Assembly (NCBI GenBank): GCA_001312645.1
Contig: BBEG01000006.1
Span: 1 to 45,807, forward strand
Origin: Rhodococcus sp. JCM 9791
GTDB taxonomy: Bacteria; Actinomycetota; Actinomycetes; Mycobacteriales; Mycobacteriaceae
Length of the DNA: 45,807 nucleotides
Direction: 5' to 3'
Numbering within the stretch: position 1 is the first letter of the stretch; each line of letters opens with the position of its first letter. The notes below the pieces were generated by a model, which saw only the letters and a list, made by a program, of their open reading frames with translations, made no database searches and was not told the origin of the DNA. The translations under genes and the position numbers were made by a program. Shown here piece by piece: positions 20,945 to 29,901 of the stretch.

Positions 20945-21955
20945 TCAGTCGGTGACAAGCTTGCCGTCGCGGACCACCGCGACGCCGTCGATCTCGACAG
21001 TGCAGCCGCGCATCGGGATGTCGAGGTGTGCCGGGGTCTCGCGGTCCGCGAAGCGATTCGACCGGTGGACCACATGAAGTTGCCGGCAGTGGAACGCAGT
21101 TCCTGCCCGTACAGAGTGCGGGGGTCGTAGACATCGAACGCGGACCATCGGGCGCGTTCGAGCAAGCCCCAGCATGTGGCTCAGCGCCCAGACCTCACTG
21201 TCGTTCCACGCCTCGAAGTAGTCGTTGAGGAGATGCGCGTCGGCACCCTCTCCGGAGATGCTCTTGATGAAGCCCTTCTCCACCTCGAGGGTGACGGTGT
21301 CGCGGACGTAGCGTTGCCACGGGATGAGGGCGTCGCCCGGTTGCAGGACGATCCGGCCTTCCGCTGTGCGGTCCTGAGGGAAGCATGCGACGAAACCCGA
21401 GGGCCAGTGGTCCCAGCGTCCGGGTTCGTCGACGTACCCCCACTGGTGGGTGATTGGCAGGTCCTCGCCCGAGATATCGGCGGTGAGATCCATGCCGGCG
21501 TCATTGGTGACGCGGAGAGTGCTTCCCGAGCGCAGACGGTTGCCGCCGCTTTCGACCGCGGAGCGCAGGTCGATGTTGCCCGACAAGCGTTCGAGTACGT
21601 CATTGGGCTCGGCGACGAACAGCATTCGCTTGCCGTTGCCGGTGATTCGGGTGCGGACGTCGGAGTGGATCAGCCCGCCGACGGTGACATCGACGACGAA
21701 GTCGCATTCGCCCGCAGCAGCCAGGAGCGGCGCGACCTCCCGCCCGTCGGCCACGTAGGGCGGGAGGTTCGGGTTGGACAGGCTGGAGGCATGGAGGACG
21801 AGCACACCGGCTCCGAGTTGCCGGGCGGCAGCTACCGCAGCGGCGACGTACTCGTCCTTCTGCCCGAGTTCTGCGATGATGCCGATAGTTTCGTCTGCGG
21901 TGACCTTGCACAGTGTGAACTGTTCGACGAAGTTCTCGGTCAGGGTGTTCGGCAT
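20945..21955 (-). CDS. nicX: 2,5-Dihydroxypyridine 5,6-dioxygenase (NicX type), frameshifted
   Basis: Fe(II) ring-cleavage dioxygenase that opens 2,5-dihydroxypyridine to N-formylmaleamate. It belongs to the fold of leucyl aminopeptidase M29 and will be labelled so by many tools. The diagnostic stretch is GYVDEPGRWDHWPSGF; metal-ligand histidines sit in WALSH and in PAHLDIPMRG (H-x-D). Between 21165 and 21065 the reading frame leaves and returns: two G missing at about 21172 and one C at about 21067. Once restored it reads ERARWSAFDVYDP and STGPNRFADRETP. Corrected length is about 337 aa. AAGGAG lies 5 nt before the ATG. It sits with nicF and nicE in one operon. Confidence 0.92.
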   Translation of the reverse strand: MPNTLTENFVEQFTLCKVTADETIGIIAELGQKDEYVAAAVAAARQLGAGVLVLHASSLSNPNLPPYVADGREVAPLLAAAGECDFVVDVTVGGLIHSDVRTRITGNGKRMLFVAEPNDVLERLSGNIDLRSAVESGGNRLRSGSTLRVTNDAGMDLTADISGEDLPITHQWGYVDEPGRWDHWPSGFVACFPQDRTAEGRIVLQPGDALIPWQRYVRDTVTLEVEKGFIKSISGEGADAHLLNDYFEAWNDSEVWALSHMLGLARTRPMVRVRCLRPPHSVRAGTAFHCRQLHVVHRSNRFADRETPAHLDIPMRGCTVEIDGVAVVRDGKLVTD

Positions 21956-21991
21956 TTCTGCTCCTTGTATGAGTTCTATCCGGCTCGGTTG

Positions 21992-22764
21992 TCAGTGCGC
22001 GGCGCGCACTGCGCCGCCGTCCACGGACAGGGACGTGCCGGTGATGAATGCGGCGCGCGGAGAGGCCAGGAACGCAACGGTGTCCGCGATCTCGCTGGCC
22101 TCCGCCCACCGGCCCATGGGGATGTCCTGCACCACTTTCGCGATCTCGGCGTCGACCGTGGTGCCGTTGTTGCGTGATTTCATCTCGACGATGCCCTGCA
22201 TCCGGTCGGTTCCCGTCGCACCGGGCATCACCTGGTTGACTCGCACGCCGTCGCCGGCCACTTCGCTCGACAACGTCTTCACGAACGCGGACGCGCGGAG
22301 CGGTACGACGCGGAGAGTACGCCACCGGCTGCCGGCTGCCGTACCCACGTGGACGACATCAGGACGATCGAGCCGCGACGCTGCGTTTGCATCTGTCGTG
22401 CTGCCGCGATCCCGAGCTGGACGATCGGGCGCAGCAGCAGGTCATGAGCTTTCTGCCAATCCGACCACGACGTGCCGAGAGCAGAGACGATGGGTGGGCC
22501 GGGCGTGTTGAGCACCGCGACGTCGAGGCTTCCATATTGTTCAACGACAGTATCGACGAGGGTGGCCGTCGCCGCGGCATCACCGAGGTCGGCCTCGATG
22601 GGGACGATGTGTCCTTCACCGAGATCTTCACGTTCCGTGCCGACGCTGCGCGCCGCCACGACGACGGTCATCCCCTCCATTGCGAGACGCTCGGCGGTCG
22701 CGCGGCCGATACCTCGCGATGCAGCGGTGACCAGGGCGATGCCTTTGTCCAGTCCGAGATACAC
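21992..22764 (-). CDS. SDR-family oxidoreductase, one frameshift
   Basis: FabG-like SDR with TAASRGIG at the cofactor site, a serine in VLMSSTWV and Y in SASYRSA; the expected lysine of Y-x3-K is displaced by the frame change near 22300. The end is SLSVDGGAVRAAH. Corrected length is about 257 aa. The start is GTG at 22764 with AAGGAG 6 nt upstream. Between the ferredoxin and nicX genes, it may oxidise the cis-dihydrodiol made by the Rieske oxygenase of the same operon, although it lacks the BphB-type marks of the SDRs at 9092 and 10704. Confidence 0.82.
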
Positions 22765-22799
22765 GATGAACTCCTTCGAAAACTATGGTGTGTGGAGAC

Positions 22800-23021
22800 T
22801 CAGAAAATTTCGCGGATTGCCTGCTCAGGGCATAGTGAAATAGCTCGGCGCGCCTTGTCCTGGTCGCGTTCCGGAACTGTTCCGTCTCCGGCAGCAGCGG
22901 CATAGCCCCACTCGTCCGAGCGGAAAACCGACGGGCACACGTCGAAACAGATGCCGTACCCGTCGCACTTGGTTGCGTCGACAGCGACTTTCATGACCTC
23001 GGTCTTGTGCTCGACTTTCAC
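22800..23021 (-). CDS. 3Fe-4S/4Fe-4S ferredoxin
   Basis: 73 aa. CDGYGICFDVCP supplies three cysteines with a tyrosine-glycine in place of the usual second cysteine, and LCPEQAI the last one, a pattern of actinobacterial 3Fe-4S ferredoxins. The GTG at 23021 overlaps the stop of the flavoprotein gene (GTGA), so reductase and ferredoxin are made together. It is the likely electron carrier between the NuoF-like flavoprotein and the Rieske oxygenase. Ferredoxins of this sequence type more often serve cytochromes P450; no P450 gene is present in the window. Confidence 0.9.
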   Translation of the reverse strand: MKVEHKTEVMKVAVDATKCDGYGICFDVCPSVFRSDEWGYAAAAGDGTVPERDQDKARRAISLCPEQAIREIF

Positions 23022-24283
23022 GGCAGCACTCCTTTGCTCGAGTTCTCTTCCCGGCGAGCGAGTTCGGCTCCGGCAGTACGCGCAAGCGTGAATGCCCCGT
23101 CGGCGAAGCCGCATGCTCCGCGTCCGGGAGTCGTCGTTCCCCAGCGCATCAGGTTATGCCGGTGGGCGGGGTCGTGACTGCCGCTGAGGACCTGCCGGAA
23201 GGCGCGGGCGATCGCGTTCGTGCCGCTCACACAGATTCCGCACTGCATCGCGGATTCCTGCCGGAACCAGGCACTGAGTTCACCGGCGATCTCGATGATG
23301 TCGTCATCGGGACCCAGGACGGTGACCGCGGCGCAGCCGAGACCACTACCGGCGGCGCGAACCGCGTCGTAGCAGCAGTGCAGAGCGCTGTGGTCGCCGG
23401 TGAGGATGCCGCCGAACCATCCCCCGATCAGCATTCCTGTCATCGTCCCAGCCATCGTGCCTGCGGTGGCAAGGTCGAGTACCGGTCGCCCCAAGGACAT
23501 TTCGTATACACCTGGTGACGAACACGCGCCGGTGAGCGTGAACAACGCTGTACCCTTGGATGATCCGCTACCGACCGACGCGAACTCGGTGGCACCGTGC
23601 ACATGGATCCACGCCGCGTGCGCGAGAGTCTCGACATTGCTGACCAGTGTCGGAAGCCCGTTCACGCCCTGTTGGTAGGGGCGTGGTGGCTTGCTCGTCG
23701 GTTTGGCGGGGAAACCGTTGATGGACTGACAGACTGCGGATTCCTCGCCGGCAACGTAGGTGTCCTCCGCGAGGTGCACGCGCAGGCGCACATTCTCGGG
23801 CACCAGCCCTGCCGAACGAATCTCCCCGATCGCGCGTTCCACGGCGGCCACGGCCTCCGGATGAGACGCGTACACGAGGGCGTCGTCGGCTCCGACCACC
23901 GCGGCGGCCAGGAGCAACCCGTCGAGGACGAGGTGGGGTCGACGAGTGAGCAACCACGTGTCCTTGAGCGAGGCCGGTTCGCCTTCGTGCCCGTTGGCCA
24001 CGACGACCTTCGGTCCGGCTGCCGCTGCGACCGTGGCCCACTTACGGTGGGCGGGGAAGCCGGCGCCGCCACGTCCTCGCAAGCCCGACCGCTCGAGCTC
24101 CGCGAGAAATGCGGGCCCATCGACGGGTTCGCCGAAGAAGCCGAGTTCACGTTCGTTTCGCAATCCCCAGTCTCCGCTGCCGACTCCGGGAAGCACAAGT
24201 CTCGGTGGCGTGGATTCGACGACCCGGGCGGGCGTGTCGAGCGAGGGGGCACGGTACAGAGCCCTGTCGATCGCGATTGTCAT
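23018..24283 (-). CDS. NuoF-like NADH:ferredoxin oxidoreductase
   Basis: 421 aa, intact. FMN-binding region RGRGGAGFPAHRKW (about residue 75) and NADH region YVAGEESAVCQSINGFPAKP (about residue 165) mark the NuoF/HoxF fold, followed by an SLBB-like part. The iron-sulfur region reads QCGICVSG and later GACGFADG, so the third cysteine of complex I NuoF (CxxCxxC) is absent. It is a stand-alone protein, not part of a complex I operon. The ATG at 24283 overlaps the stop of nicF. With the ferredoxin that overlaps its own stop, it probably passes electrons from NADH to the Rieske oxygenase. Confidence 0.85.
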   Translation of the reverse strand: MTIAIDRALYRAPSLDTPARVVESTPPRLVLPGVGSGDWGLRNERELGFFGEPVDGPAFLAELERSGLRGRGGAGFPAHRKWATVAAAAGPKVVVANGHEGEPASLKDTWLLTRRPHLVLDGLLLAAAVVGADDALVYASHPEAVAAVERAIGEIRSAGLVPENVRLRVHLAEDTYVAGEESAVCQSINGFPAKPTSKPPRPYQQGVNGLPTLVSNVETLAHAAWIHVHGATEFASVGSGSSKGTALFTLTGACSSPGVYEMSLGRPVLDLATAGTMAGTMTGMLIGGWFGGILTGDHSALHCCYDAVRAAGSGLGCAAVTVLGPDDDIIEIAGELSAWFRQESAMQCGICVSGTNAIARAFRQVLSGSHDPAHRHNLMRWGTTTPGRGACGFADGAFTLARTAGAELARREENSSKGVLP

Positions 24284-24936
24284 GGCTTTCCCCTGACAAG
24301 GTCGAGTGCTTCGTTGAGTGAGACGACATCGCCGTACTTCGCCTCTATGTCGAACAGAGACGCGTCGTGCGGTGCTGCTTCGCGATCGCCCACGCATTCG
24401 CGGACCACGAACGCGGGAATGTCCGCAGCGCAGGCGTCGACGACGGTGGCGCGAATACAGCCGGAGGTGGTGGCGCCGGTAACGAGGATCGTGTCGACCT
24501 CGGCTGCATGGAGCTGCTGCGCGAGGTCGGTGTGTGCGAATGCGGAGGCCGTCTGCTTGATGACGAGCTTCTCGTCGGAACGCATCGCCAGGCGCTCGTC
24601 GATCCGGGTGCTGCGCTCGCCTTCGCGCAATCCCGAGAGTGCGGGCATCTTGGCGAGCCAGGTGGCGCCCCTGCCGTCTCCGTCCGCCGGGAATGCGATG
24701 GTGGTGAACCACACGGGTATCCCCCGGCTGCGGGCCGCGTCTACCAACGTGCGCGTGTCCGCCACGACCTGGTCGAGATCGAAGCCCGGACCGTACTCGG
24801 CTTCAGTGAACCCGTATTGGAGGTCGACAACAACCACGCCGATGTTGTGTCCCGGTGTCAGTCGTCCGAGCAAACCCCCTGCCACATACTTGTCGCGGAC
24901 GGCGTCATGGGCGGTCAAAACTCGAACTCCGGCCAT
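24280..24936 (-). CDS. nicF: Maleamate amidohydrolase (isochorismatase-like cysteine hydrolase)
   Basis: 218 aa. The Asp-Lys-Cys triad lies in VVVDLQYGF, VIKQTASAF and TGATTSGCIRATVVDA. The C-terminal stretch VVRECVGDREAAPHDASLFD followed by EAKYGDVV is that of NicF and N-carbamoylsarcosine amidases. It would release ammonium from maleamate to give maleate, the substrate of the isomerase at 16994. The ATG lies inside the end of the Rieske alpha gene (overlap 22 bp) with GGAG 8 nt upstream. N-carbamoylsarcosine amidase is the alternative, less likely beside nicX and nicE. Confidence 0.88.
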   Translation of the reverse strand: MAGVRVLTAHDAVRDKYVAGGLLGRLTPGHNIGVVVVDLQYGFTEAEYGPGFDLDQVVADTRTLVDAARSRGIPVWFTTIAFPADGDGRGATWLAKMPALSGLREGERSTRIDERLAMRSDEKLVIKQTASAFAHTDLAQQLHAAEVDTILVTGATTSGCIRATVVDACAADIPAFVVRECVGDREAAPHDASLFDIEAKYGDVVSLNEALDLVRGKP

Positions 24937-26313
24937 TCGCCCTGCTCCGCGCGCATCATGTCGGCGTAGAACTGGTACAGGTTGCGTTGGACGCCTTCCT
25001 CGTAGCGTGTCCAGTACACCTTTCCGGGGCCAGGCCAGTCGGACACCGGTGTTGCCATGCCGATTCCGGGCATGCCCATCTCGTAGTTCAATTCGAATCC
25101 GAGGAGTTCACCGGCCACCGAACCACCGGTGCGCGTCACCGTGAGCCACGGTTCGGTATCGTCCATCTCGAACGACCCGCCGAGCGAGAAGGTGCCGAGG
25201 GCCGCGTGGTAGGTCCGCTCCTTCTGCTCGGGTGTCATATTCTTGTAACCGACGAACCAGTTCCAGATCTCGATCTGCCCGGGCCCCTTGGGCTGCCAGG
25301 TTCGGATGGTGAGGATGCCGGTCGGTGCATGGTTGGCACCGTCCTCGGTCATCGGCAGGGCCAGAATCGAGAAGTTGGGGAACACGTTCCCGACGAACAC
25401 CCGCGATCGGCGAGCCACCTCGAGTTGTTCGGGTGAGATGTTGACGCTGTCGAAGTGCTTCGAAATCGATTCGGGAAACCCGAAGAAGTTGGGTCCTGGC
25501 TCGTCGGCGTACTCGGCCATGGAGAACGACAACGAGTGCCCCGGCGAGGCCTGAATGTGGTACCCCATCATGTTCTCGCTGAACGGGACCGGGAAGCGCC
25601 GATGCTCCACACCGATTTGTGCAGGGTGCCGAGGTGGTAGTCGTCGCCGGAGAAGTTGTCTGCACCGGATTTCCAGTTGGCATCGACGACGAAACGTTGT
25701 GGCGCGCCAAGCATTTCGACACCGTCCTTGTCCAGACCGAAGACGAGGTCGAGGTACCAGGCCATGCCCCCGAGGTAAGTCCGCAGCGGTGGGGCAGTCG
25801 GGTCGAGGGTCGCGAAGATCAAGCCGTGGAAGGACTCCACCTGGGCTGCTTGGCGAGACCGTTGTTCTCCTTCGTCATGCCTCCGAGTGCATTTTTCCAC
25901 AGGGGTGCCCCGACAAGGGATCCATCCGATGAGTATGTCCAGCCGTGATAGGGGCATCGGAAGTGGGAGGAGTTCCCGGAGTCGGATCGGCAGATTTGCA
26001 CGCCCCGGTGGCGACATGCGTCGAACAGGACGTGGATCTGTCCGTGTTCGTCGCGGGTGACGACGAACGAATCTTCGCCGATCTTGCGGACGACATAGTC
26101 GCCGTTCGCTTCGATCTCCGACTCGTGCGCCATGAACACCCAGGCACGGCCGAAGATTCGACGCAGTTCAGCTTGATAGATGTCGGGATTACCGAATATC
26201 TCGGCGGGGACCCGGCCGCGTGACAGACCGTCGTCGATGCGGTCCATCACTTCACGGACCGTCGGCTTCAGGGTCGATGCCGGCTTGGTCTCAGGCTGAC
26301 CTCTATTGATCAC
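24915..26313 (-). CDS. Rieske aromatic-ring-hydroxylating oxygenase, alpha subunit, two frameshifts
   Basis: Catalytic subunit. The Rieske 2Fe-2S motif is CRHRGVQIC and CPYHGW (about residues 100-125). The mononuclear iron site is in NFSGDDYHLGTLH (D/H/H). Frames join near 25855 and near 25600 with one base missing at each, giving about 466 aa, normal for the naphthalene/phenylpropionate dioxygenase class. The annotated start is GTG at 26313; an ATG at 26323 would be in frame if one G is also missing from ATGAACCCGTG. The beta subunit gene is 46 bp upstream. Electrons likely come from the ferredoxin and NuoF-like genes downstream. The substrate is presumably an N-heteroaromatic. Confidence 0.88.
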
Positions 26314-26359
26314 GGGTTCATGGCTGCACTTCCTGATTTGCGTGTAGGACGAGAAATCG

Positions 26360-26914
26360 TCAGAAGAAGAGGGCGAAGTTGTGCGTTCCGATCACGGTGA
26401 GATCCAGATAGACCACCCGCTGCAGCAGGCGCCATCGACCCTCCTCCCGGCGCAGGATGTCGTGCCGCTCGCCCGAGAGAAGCTGCGGCGTCGTCTGCTC
26501 CTGACGCGTGCGGTAGATCAGGAGATTGCTCCTGACGTCGAGCAGGTCGGGATCCGAGTCAAGGGTCGGTCGGACCCGGATGTTGGTGACGAAGTGGCGC
26601 ACCCGCGATGGCGGGTCCTCCGCCCAGGCGTACTTCGTCTCCCCGCGGGTGACCCGTGAATCCAGCGACCCGTATGTCTCGTCGAGATGGAACGTTGACG
26701 AGTGGAATCCGCGGCCGCGCGCTCGTTCGACGGTTTCGCGGACCGGAATCCGGTACACGATGTCGCGGCTGACAAGTTCGGTGAGCCATGTGCGCTCGGC
26801 GAGACCATCGAGCAACTCGGCCTCGTAGTGCAGGAAATCCGCTGCTTCGGCGTGTCGAGGGTCGGACACGGACAAGGGTCGAGTCACTGTCTCGGGCTTG
26901 TTCAGAGCAGTCAC
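26360..26914 (-). CDS. Rieske aromatic-ring-hydroxylating oxygenase, beta subunit
   Basis: About 184 aa with the cystatin-like (NTF2) fold of small oxygenase subunits: EAADFLHYEAELLDGLAERT, the DIVYRIPVR strand, VRHFVTNIRVRP, and the ending YLDLTVIGTHNFALFF. It stabilises the alpha3beta3 hexamer and has no cofactor. I prefer GTG at 26914, which has AGGAG 7 nt upstream, over an earlier in-frame GTG at 26950 that would overlap the repeat pair likely to be an operator. It is the first gene of the 12-kb operon. Frame intact. Confidence 0.88.
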   Translation of the reverse strand: MTALNKPETVTRPLSVSDPRHAEAADFLHYEAELLDGLAERTWLTELVSRDIVYRIPVRETVERARGRGFHSSTFHLDETYGSLDSRVTRGETKYAWAEDPPSRVRHFVTNIRVRPTLDSDPDLLDVRSNLLIYRTRQEQTTPQLLSGERHDILRREEGRWRLLQRVVYLDLTVIGTHNFALFF

Positions 26915-26930
26915 CAGACGTCTCCTAACT

Positions 26931-26952
26931 GGATACACTTTTGGATGCACTT
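26931..26952 (-). promoter_or_regulatory. Direct repeats upstream of the Rieske operon, candidate operator
   Basis: GGATACACTT (26931-26940) and GGATGCACTT (26943-26952) lie 12 bp apart, just upstream of the first gene. On the coding strand they read as GTGTATCC and GTGCATCC, sharing TGTAT/TGCAT with the sites at 13977-13984 and 14127-14134. A GntR protein bound here could block transcription. This is inferred from sequence alone. Confidence 0.4.
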
Positions 26953-27502
26953 AGGATGACTGGTGATCTGGATTACTGCAAGACCCAATTTGTGAAATCG
27001 GAGTTGCTCCTGATCGCAGACCTCTCACCGACCACCCGCAACTCTCGTATCGACAGCTACGCCTGCCCACCCCGTACCATGCACGCACGCAACCCTGATA
27101 CAGACCCGCAGCGCTGGTTCGTGGAATTGACCAACGCAATATCCGATCAACCACTCAGGACACTTACGTCAGCAGACCCACAGGTCAGCGTACTGCGAGC
27201 GCAGTGAATCGTCTGTAAGTGTTGGCAGTGGCCGGCCCGGGGCTGGCTGACAGGATCGGTGTCGTCGCCCTCATCCGCTGTGACTCGTGAATCGTCTTGC
27301 CCCCTGCCTGGGGGTACACTTCCCGGGATCTGTCCATCGCTCGAGCGGCGGCGACGCTGGCCCGGTCTCGCTTCGGTGGCTTGATTAGAAGCCTGCCCGA
27401 CCTGTTTACCCAGGTTGTGGCCCATTACAGGCCTGCCTCGAAGCTCCTTCCGGACCGACGCCGGAACACGACGTCCGCCCGTTGGAAAGGAGAACCGCCG
27501 CA
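26953..27502. other. Non-coding region between the Rieske operon and IS110 remnants
   Basis: No convincing coding frame is present. The left part should contain the promoter of the minus-strand operon. The right part (from about 27200) is likely the non-coding end of the IS110 element whose transposase begins at 27503. Confidence 0.4.
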
Positions 27503-28322
27503 ATGACCATCGTCGCAGACCACTACCAACACGTCATCGGTGTCGACACACACGCCGCAACCCACACAATGAACGTCGTGACAGCAGCCACCGGCGCGCC
27601 AGGGCGCCGGCGACGTTCCCCGTCAGTGCGGCAGGACTCGACCGTGCTCGGGACTGGATCGCGCGGTCCGTGCTGAGTATCGACCTGGCGAGGCTCCGTA
27701 CGCCCCGCGCGGATGGCCCGCGTGTGGCGATGCGTGTTCTCGTGGTCGCCCGGGAGCAGATGACCTGCGAGCGCACCCGTGCGATCACTGCATTGACTGC
27801 ACTCGTCCGCACCGTCGACCTCGGCATTGACGCACGTAAGCCCTTGGCCCACAGCCAAATTTCGACGATCTGCGCTTGACGGCGCCGTGACGAGGACGCC
27901 GTGCTGCACACCTGTCGCCACGAGGCGGTCCGGTTGGCGCGGAGAAATCTGCGCGCTCGAGTCCGAGCTTGCCGACAACCGCAAGAAGCTCGATGCCGTC
28001 GTCAAGGCCTGCGCCCCGAAACTGGTCGACCTCCCCGCGTCGGTGCCGTGTCGCCGCGTCGATCCTCATCGCATGGTCGCACCCAGGGCGTGTCCGCAGC
28101 GAGGGGGCTTTCGCGTCCCTCGCGGGGACCTGCCCGATCCCGGCGTCCTCTGGAAACACCATGCGACACCGGCTCAATCGTGGCGGCGACCGGCGCTGGT
28201 CGTCCGGGTGAGGACCGATCCGGATACCCGCGCTACGTCGCACGGCGACGTGCGGAAGGTTGCACCACCAAGGAAATCCCAGTGTTGTACTCAAACGCTA
28301 CGTGACCAGACAAGTCTTCCGT
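27503..28322 (+). pseudogene. IS110-family transposase remnant, internally deleted and frameshifted
   Basis: The start HYQHVIGVDTHAATHTMNVV gives the first acidic residue of the DEDD transposase. Later pieces are RVLVVAREQMTCERTRAI, ELADNRKKLDAVVKACAPKL, SHPGRVRSEGAFASLAGTCP and NRGGDRRW. They occur in different frames, and the segment usually found between the first 50 residues and LRTPRADGP is missing. At 820 bp it is well short of the usual 1.2 kb. AAGGAG precedes the ATG. It cannot encode an active enzyme as read. Confidence 0.82.
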
Positions 28323-28352
28323 AAGCGTCACTGCCGTATCGTTTCCTCGGGA

Positions 28353-28387
28353 TGCTTGACAGATATAGAAGTGCCCTATGTCAAGCA
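28353..28387. repeat. Inverted repeat containing a TTGACA box between the IS110 remnants
   Basis: TGCTTGACA (28353-28361) and TGTCAAGCA (28379-28387) are perfect inverted copies 17 bp apart. Their position between the two oppositely oriented IS110 remnants suggests an element end. The TTGACA could act as a -35 box. Confidence 0.4.
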
Positions 28388-29142
28388 GCTGAGAGTTTTC
28401 GACTGGTGTGTAGTTGCGGACTGAAGGGTATTTCGTCTTGCCCAGCAGCGCCAGATGATGCGGATCCAGGCGCGTGCAAAGATCCGGATGGCATGAGGGT
28501 GTCGACAGCCTTTGGCGATGGCCCGCTGGTAGACGCTCATCGCCCACTCGTCGCCGAGGCGGCTGCCGTTCGCGAAGTCCATGACCCCGGCGCACGACCA
28601 ACGAAACACGGTTTGTTCGTGTTTGCAGGATTGTCGAGTCGAGGGCGAACCCGAGGGCCCCAGGGAACGCAAGTTCGAGGTTGCACCGGAGCTGGTTCAT
28701 CACCTGCACACGCATCTCTACGAGCTCCTAGCGAGCCCGGCACATCGCCCGCAATACCTTCCGTCTCCGGGTGATCCTCCCGCAGCGGCCTCCACCGGTG
28801 CCCGTCGGTGCGTAGCGTGTCCGCGAGGACGTACGCGTCGAGACGATCATCTTTGTTGCCGGCAGAGCCGTAACGGGTCCGCAAGGCTTTGATCTGACGT
28901 GACGGGACAACGAACACCGCGAGGCCGGCATCGATCAATACCTGCACGACCGGCCCGTCGCCGCGCTCGATCGCTACCGTGGCCACCCCATTCTTCCGGA
29001 GCCGGGACACCATCGCGCGAAGCACCTGGCTATCGTGTGTGATGTCGAACCGCTCGATCATCCGGCCGTCGCTGTCGAGGACACATACCGCGTGACGTTC
29101 AGCGGCCCAGTCGATCCCAGCTATCGCACTTGGTTTCTGCAT
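28376..29142 (-). pseudogene. Second IS110-family transposase remnant, internally deleted
   Basis: The N terminus IAGIDWAAERHAVCVLDSDG and the following GNKDDRLDAYVLADTLRTDG are typical of IS110 transposases. VQVMNQLRCNLELAFPGALG follows in another frame, and WAMSVYQRAIAKGCRHPHAI and ARAWIRIIWRCW form the end. The middle part with the leucine-rich core is absent, and frames change at least twice. At about 770 bp it is a relic. It differs from the copy at 27503-28322, so the two came from different elements. Confidence 0.8.
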
Positions 29143-29512
29143 ACGTATCTTCTCCGCATCGTCGGAATGCTTTACCAGGTGGAAGGCGTTGGTGCTGGTC
29201 GCTCACTGCAAGGCGCTCGAAGCGCATGGCCCTATCGCCAGTCTCAACGCCGGGCCGCCGGGTCCTGCGGAACTGCTATTGGCCCTCGAAGGGCGAGCAT
29301 CCACAGCAGTGGCCCAGCGGCTACCGGGTTCAGCACCCACCACCCTTTCAAAAAAGGCAGTCGGTACGACCATGGTTGTTCAGTAAGCATCCCGGGGTGA
29401 CGGTAGCGGCGATCACGAGCAGCCCGTCCCCCAGTCTGCGGTCCTTCTTGACGTGTCGGATGATCACAGCGTCTCACACCGTGGCAGACAACGAACTGAG
29501 ACGAGGTGGATA
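29143..29512. other. Non-coding region between IS110 relic and IS3 element
   Basis: No convincing gene is seen. It ends in GATA (29509-29512), one copy of the target duplication of the IS3 element. Confidence 0.35.
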
Positions 29513-29577
29513 TGAGGGCTGCCCCCTTGGAGTGGACACCCTGACAATGGACCCAGAGGTCCAGGAAGGGATGTGAG

Positions 29578-29901
29578 GTGGGACGTCAATCGATGTATCC
29601 GGAGGAGTTCAGGAGGGATGCGGTCGCGTTGTATCGGGCAGCCGACGGCACCCGCACCTACGCGACGGTGGCCGCGGATCTGGGGATCAGCGGGGAGACT
29701 CTGCGCACCTGGGTCCGTCAGGACACCGCTCGCACGGCGCGGTCTGGTGATCGCATCGGTGTGGGTGCAGAAACCGAGGCGCAGGAACTGGCGCGGTTGC
29801 GGGCGGAAAACGTCCGGCTGCGCGGTGCGGAGAAGGAATGGCAGCTCGAACGCGAGATCTTGCGCCGGGCAGCCGCGTATTTCGCCAAAGAGGTGAAGTG
29901 A
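29578..29901 (+). CDS. IS3-family transposase OrfA
   Basis: 107 aa. N-terminal helix-turn-helix (MYPEEFRRDAVALYRA; VAADLGISGETLRTWVRQ) and a C-terminal leucine-zipper helix (ELARLRAENVRLRGAEKEW) that joins it to OrfB. It binds the terminal inverted repeats. OrfB coding starts right after its stop. Confidence 0.9.
   Translation: MGRQSMYPEEFRRDAVALYRAADGTRTYATVAADLGISGETLRTWVRQDTARTARSGDRIGVGAETEAQELARLRAENVRLRGAEKEWQLEREILRRAAAYFAKEVK

Noticed and set aside
20945-21955. Leucyl aminopeptidase (M29) call for this gene
   Set aside because: The fold is shared, but the DEPGRWDHWPSGF stretch and the neighbouring nicF and nicE genes identify the NicX dioxygenase branch.
23018-24283. Complex I subunit NuoF
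   Set aside because: No other nuo genes are nearby, one cluster cysteine is missing, and the gene overlaps a ferredoxin inside a degradative operon.
23597-25144. A 515-residue plus-strand frame across the NuoF-like, NicF and Rieske alpha genes
   Set aside because: Three genes with clear catalytic motifs occupy the other strand; the composition of this frame is that of an antisense shadow.
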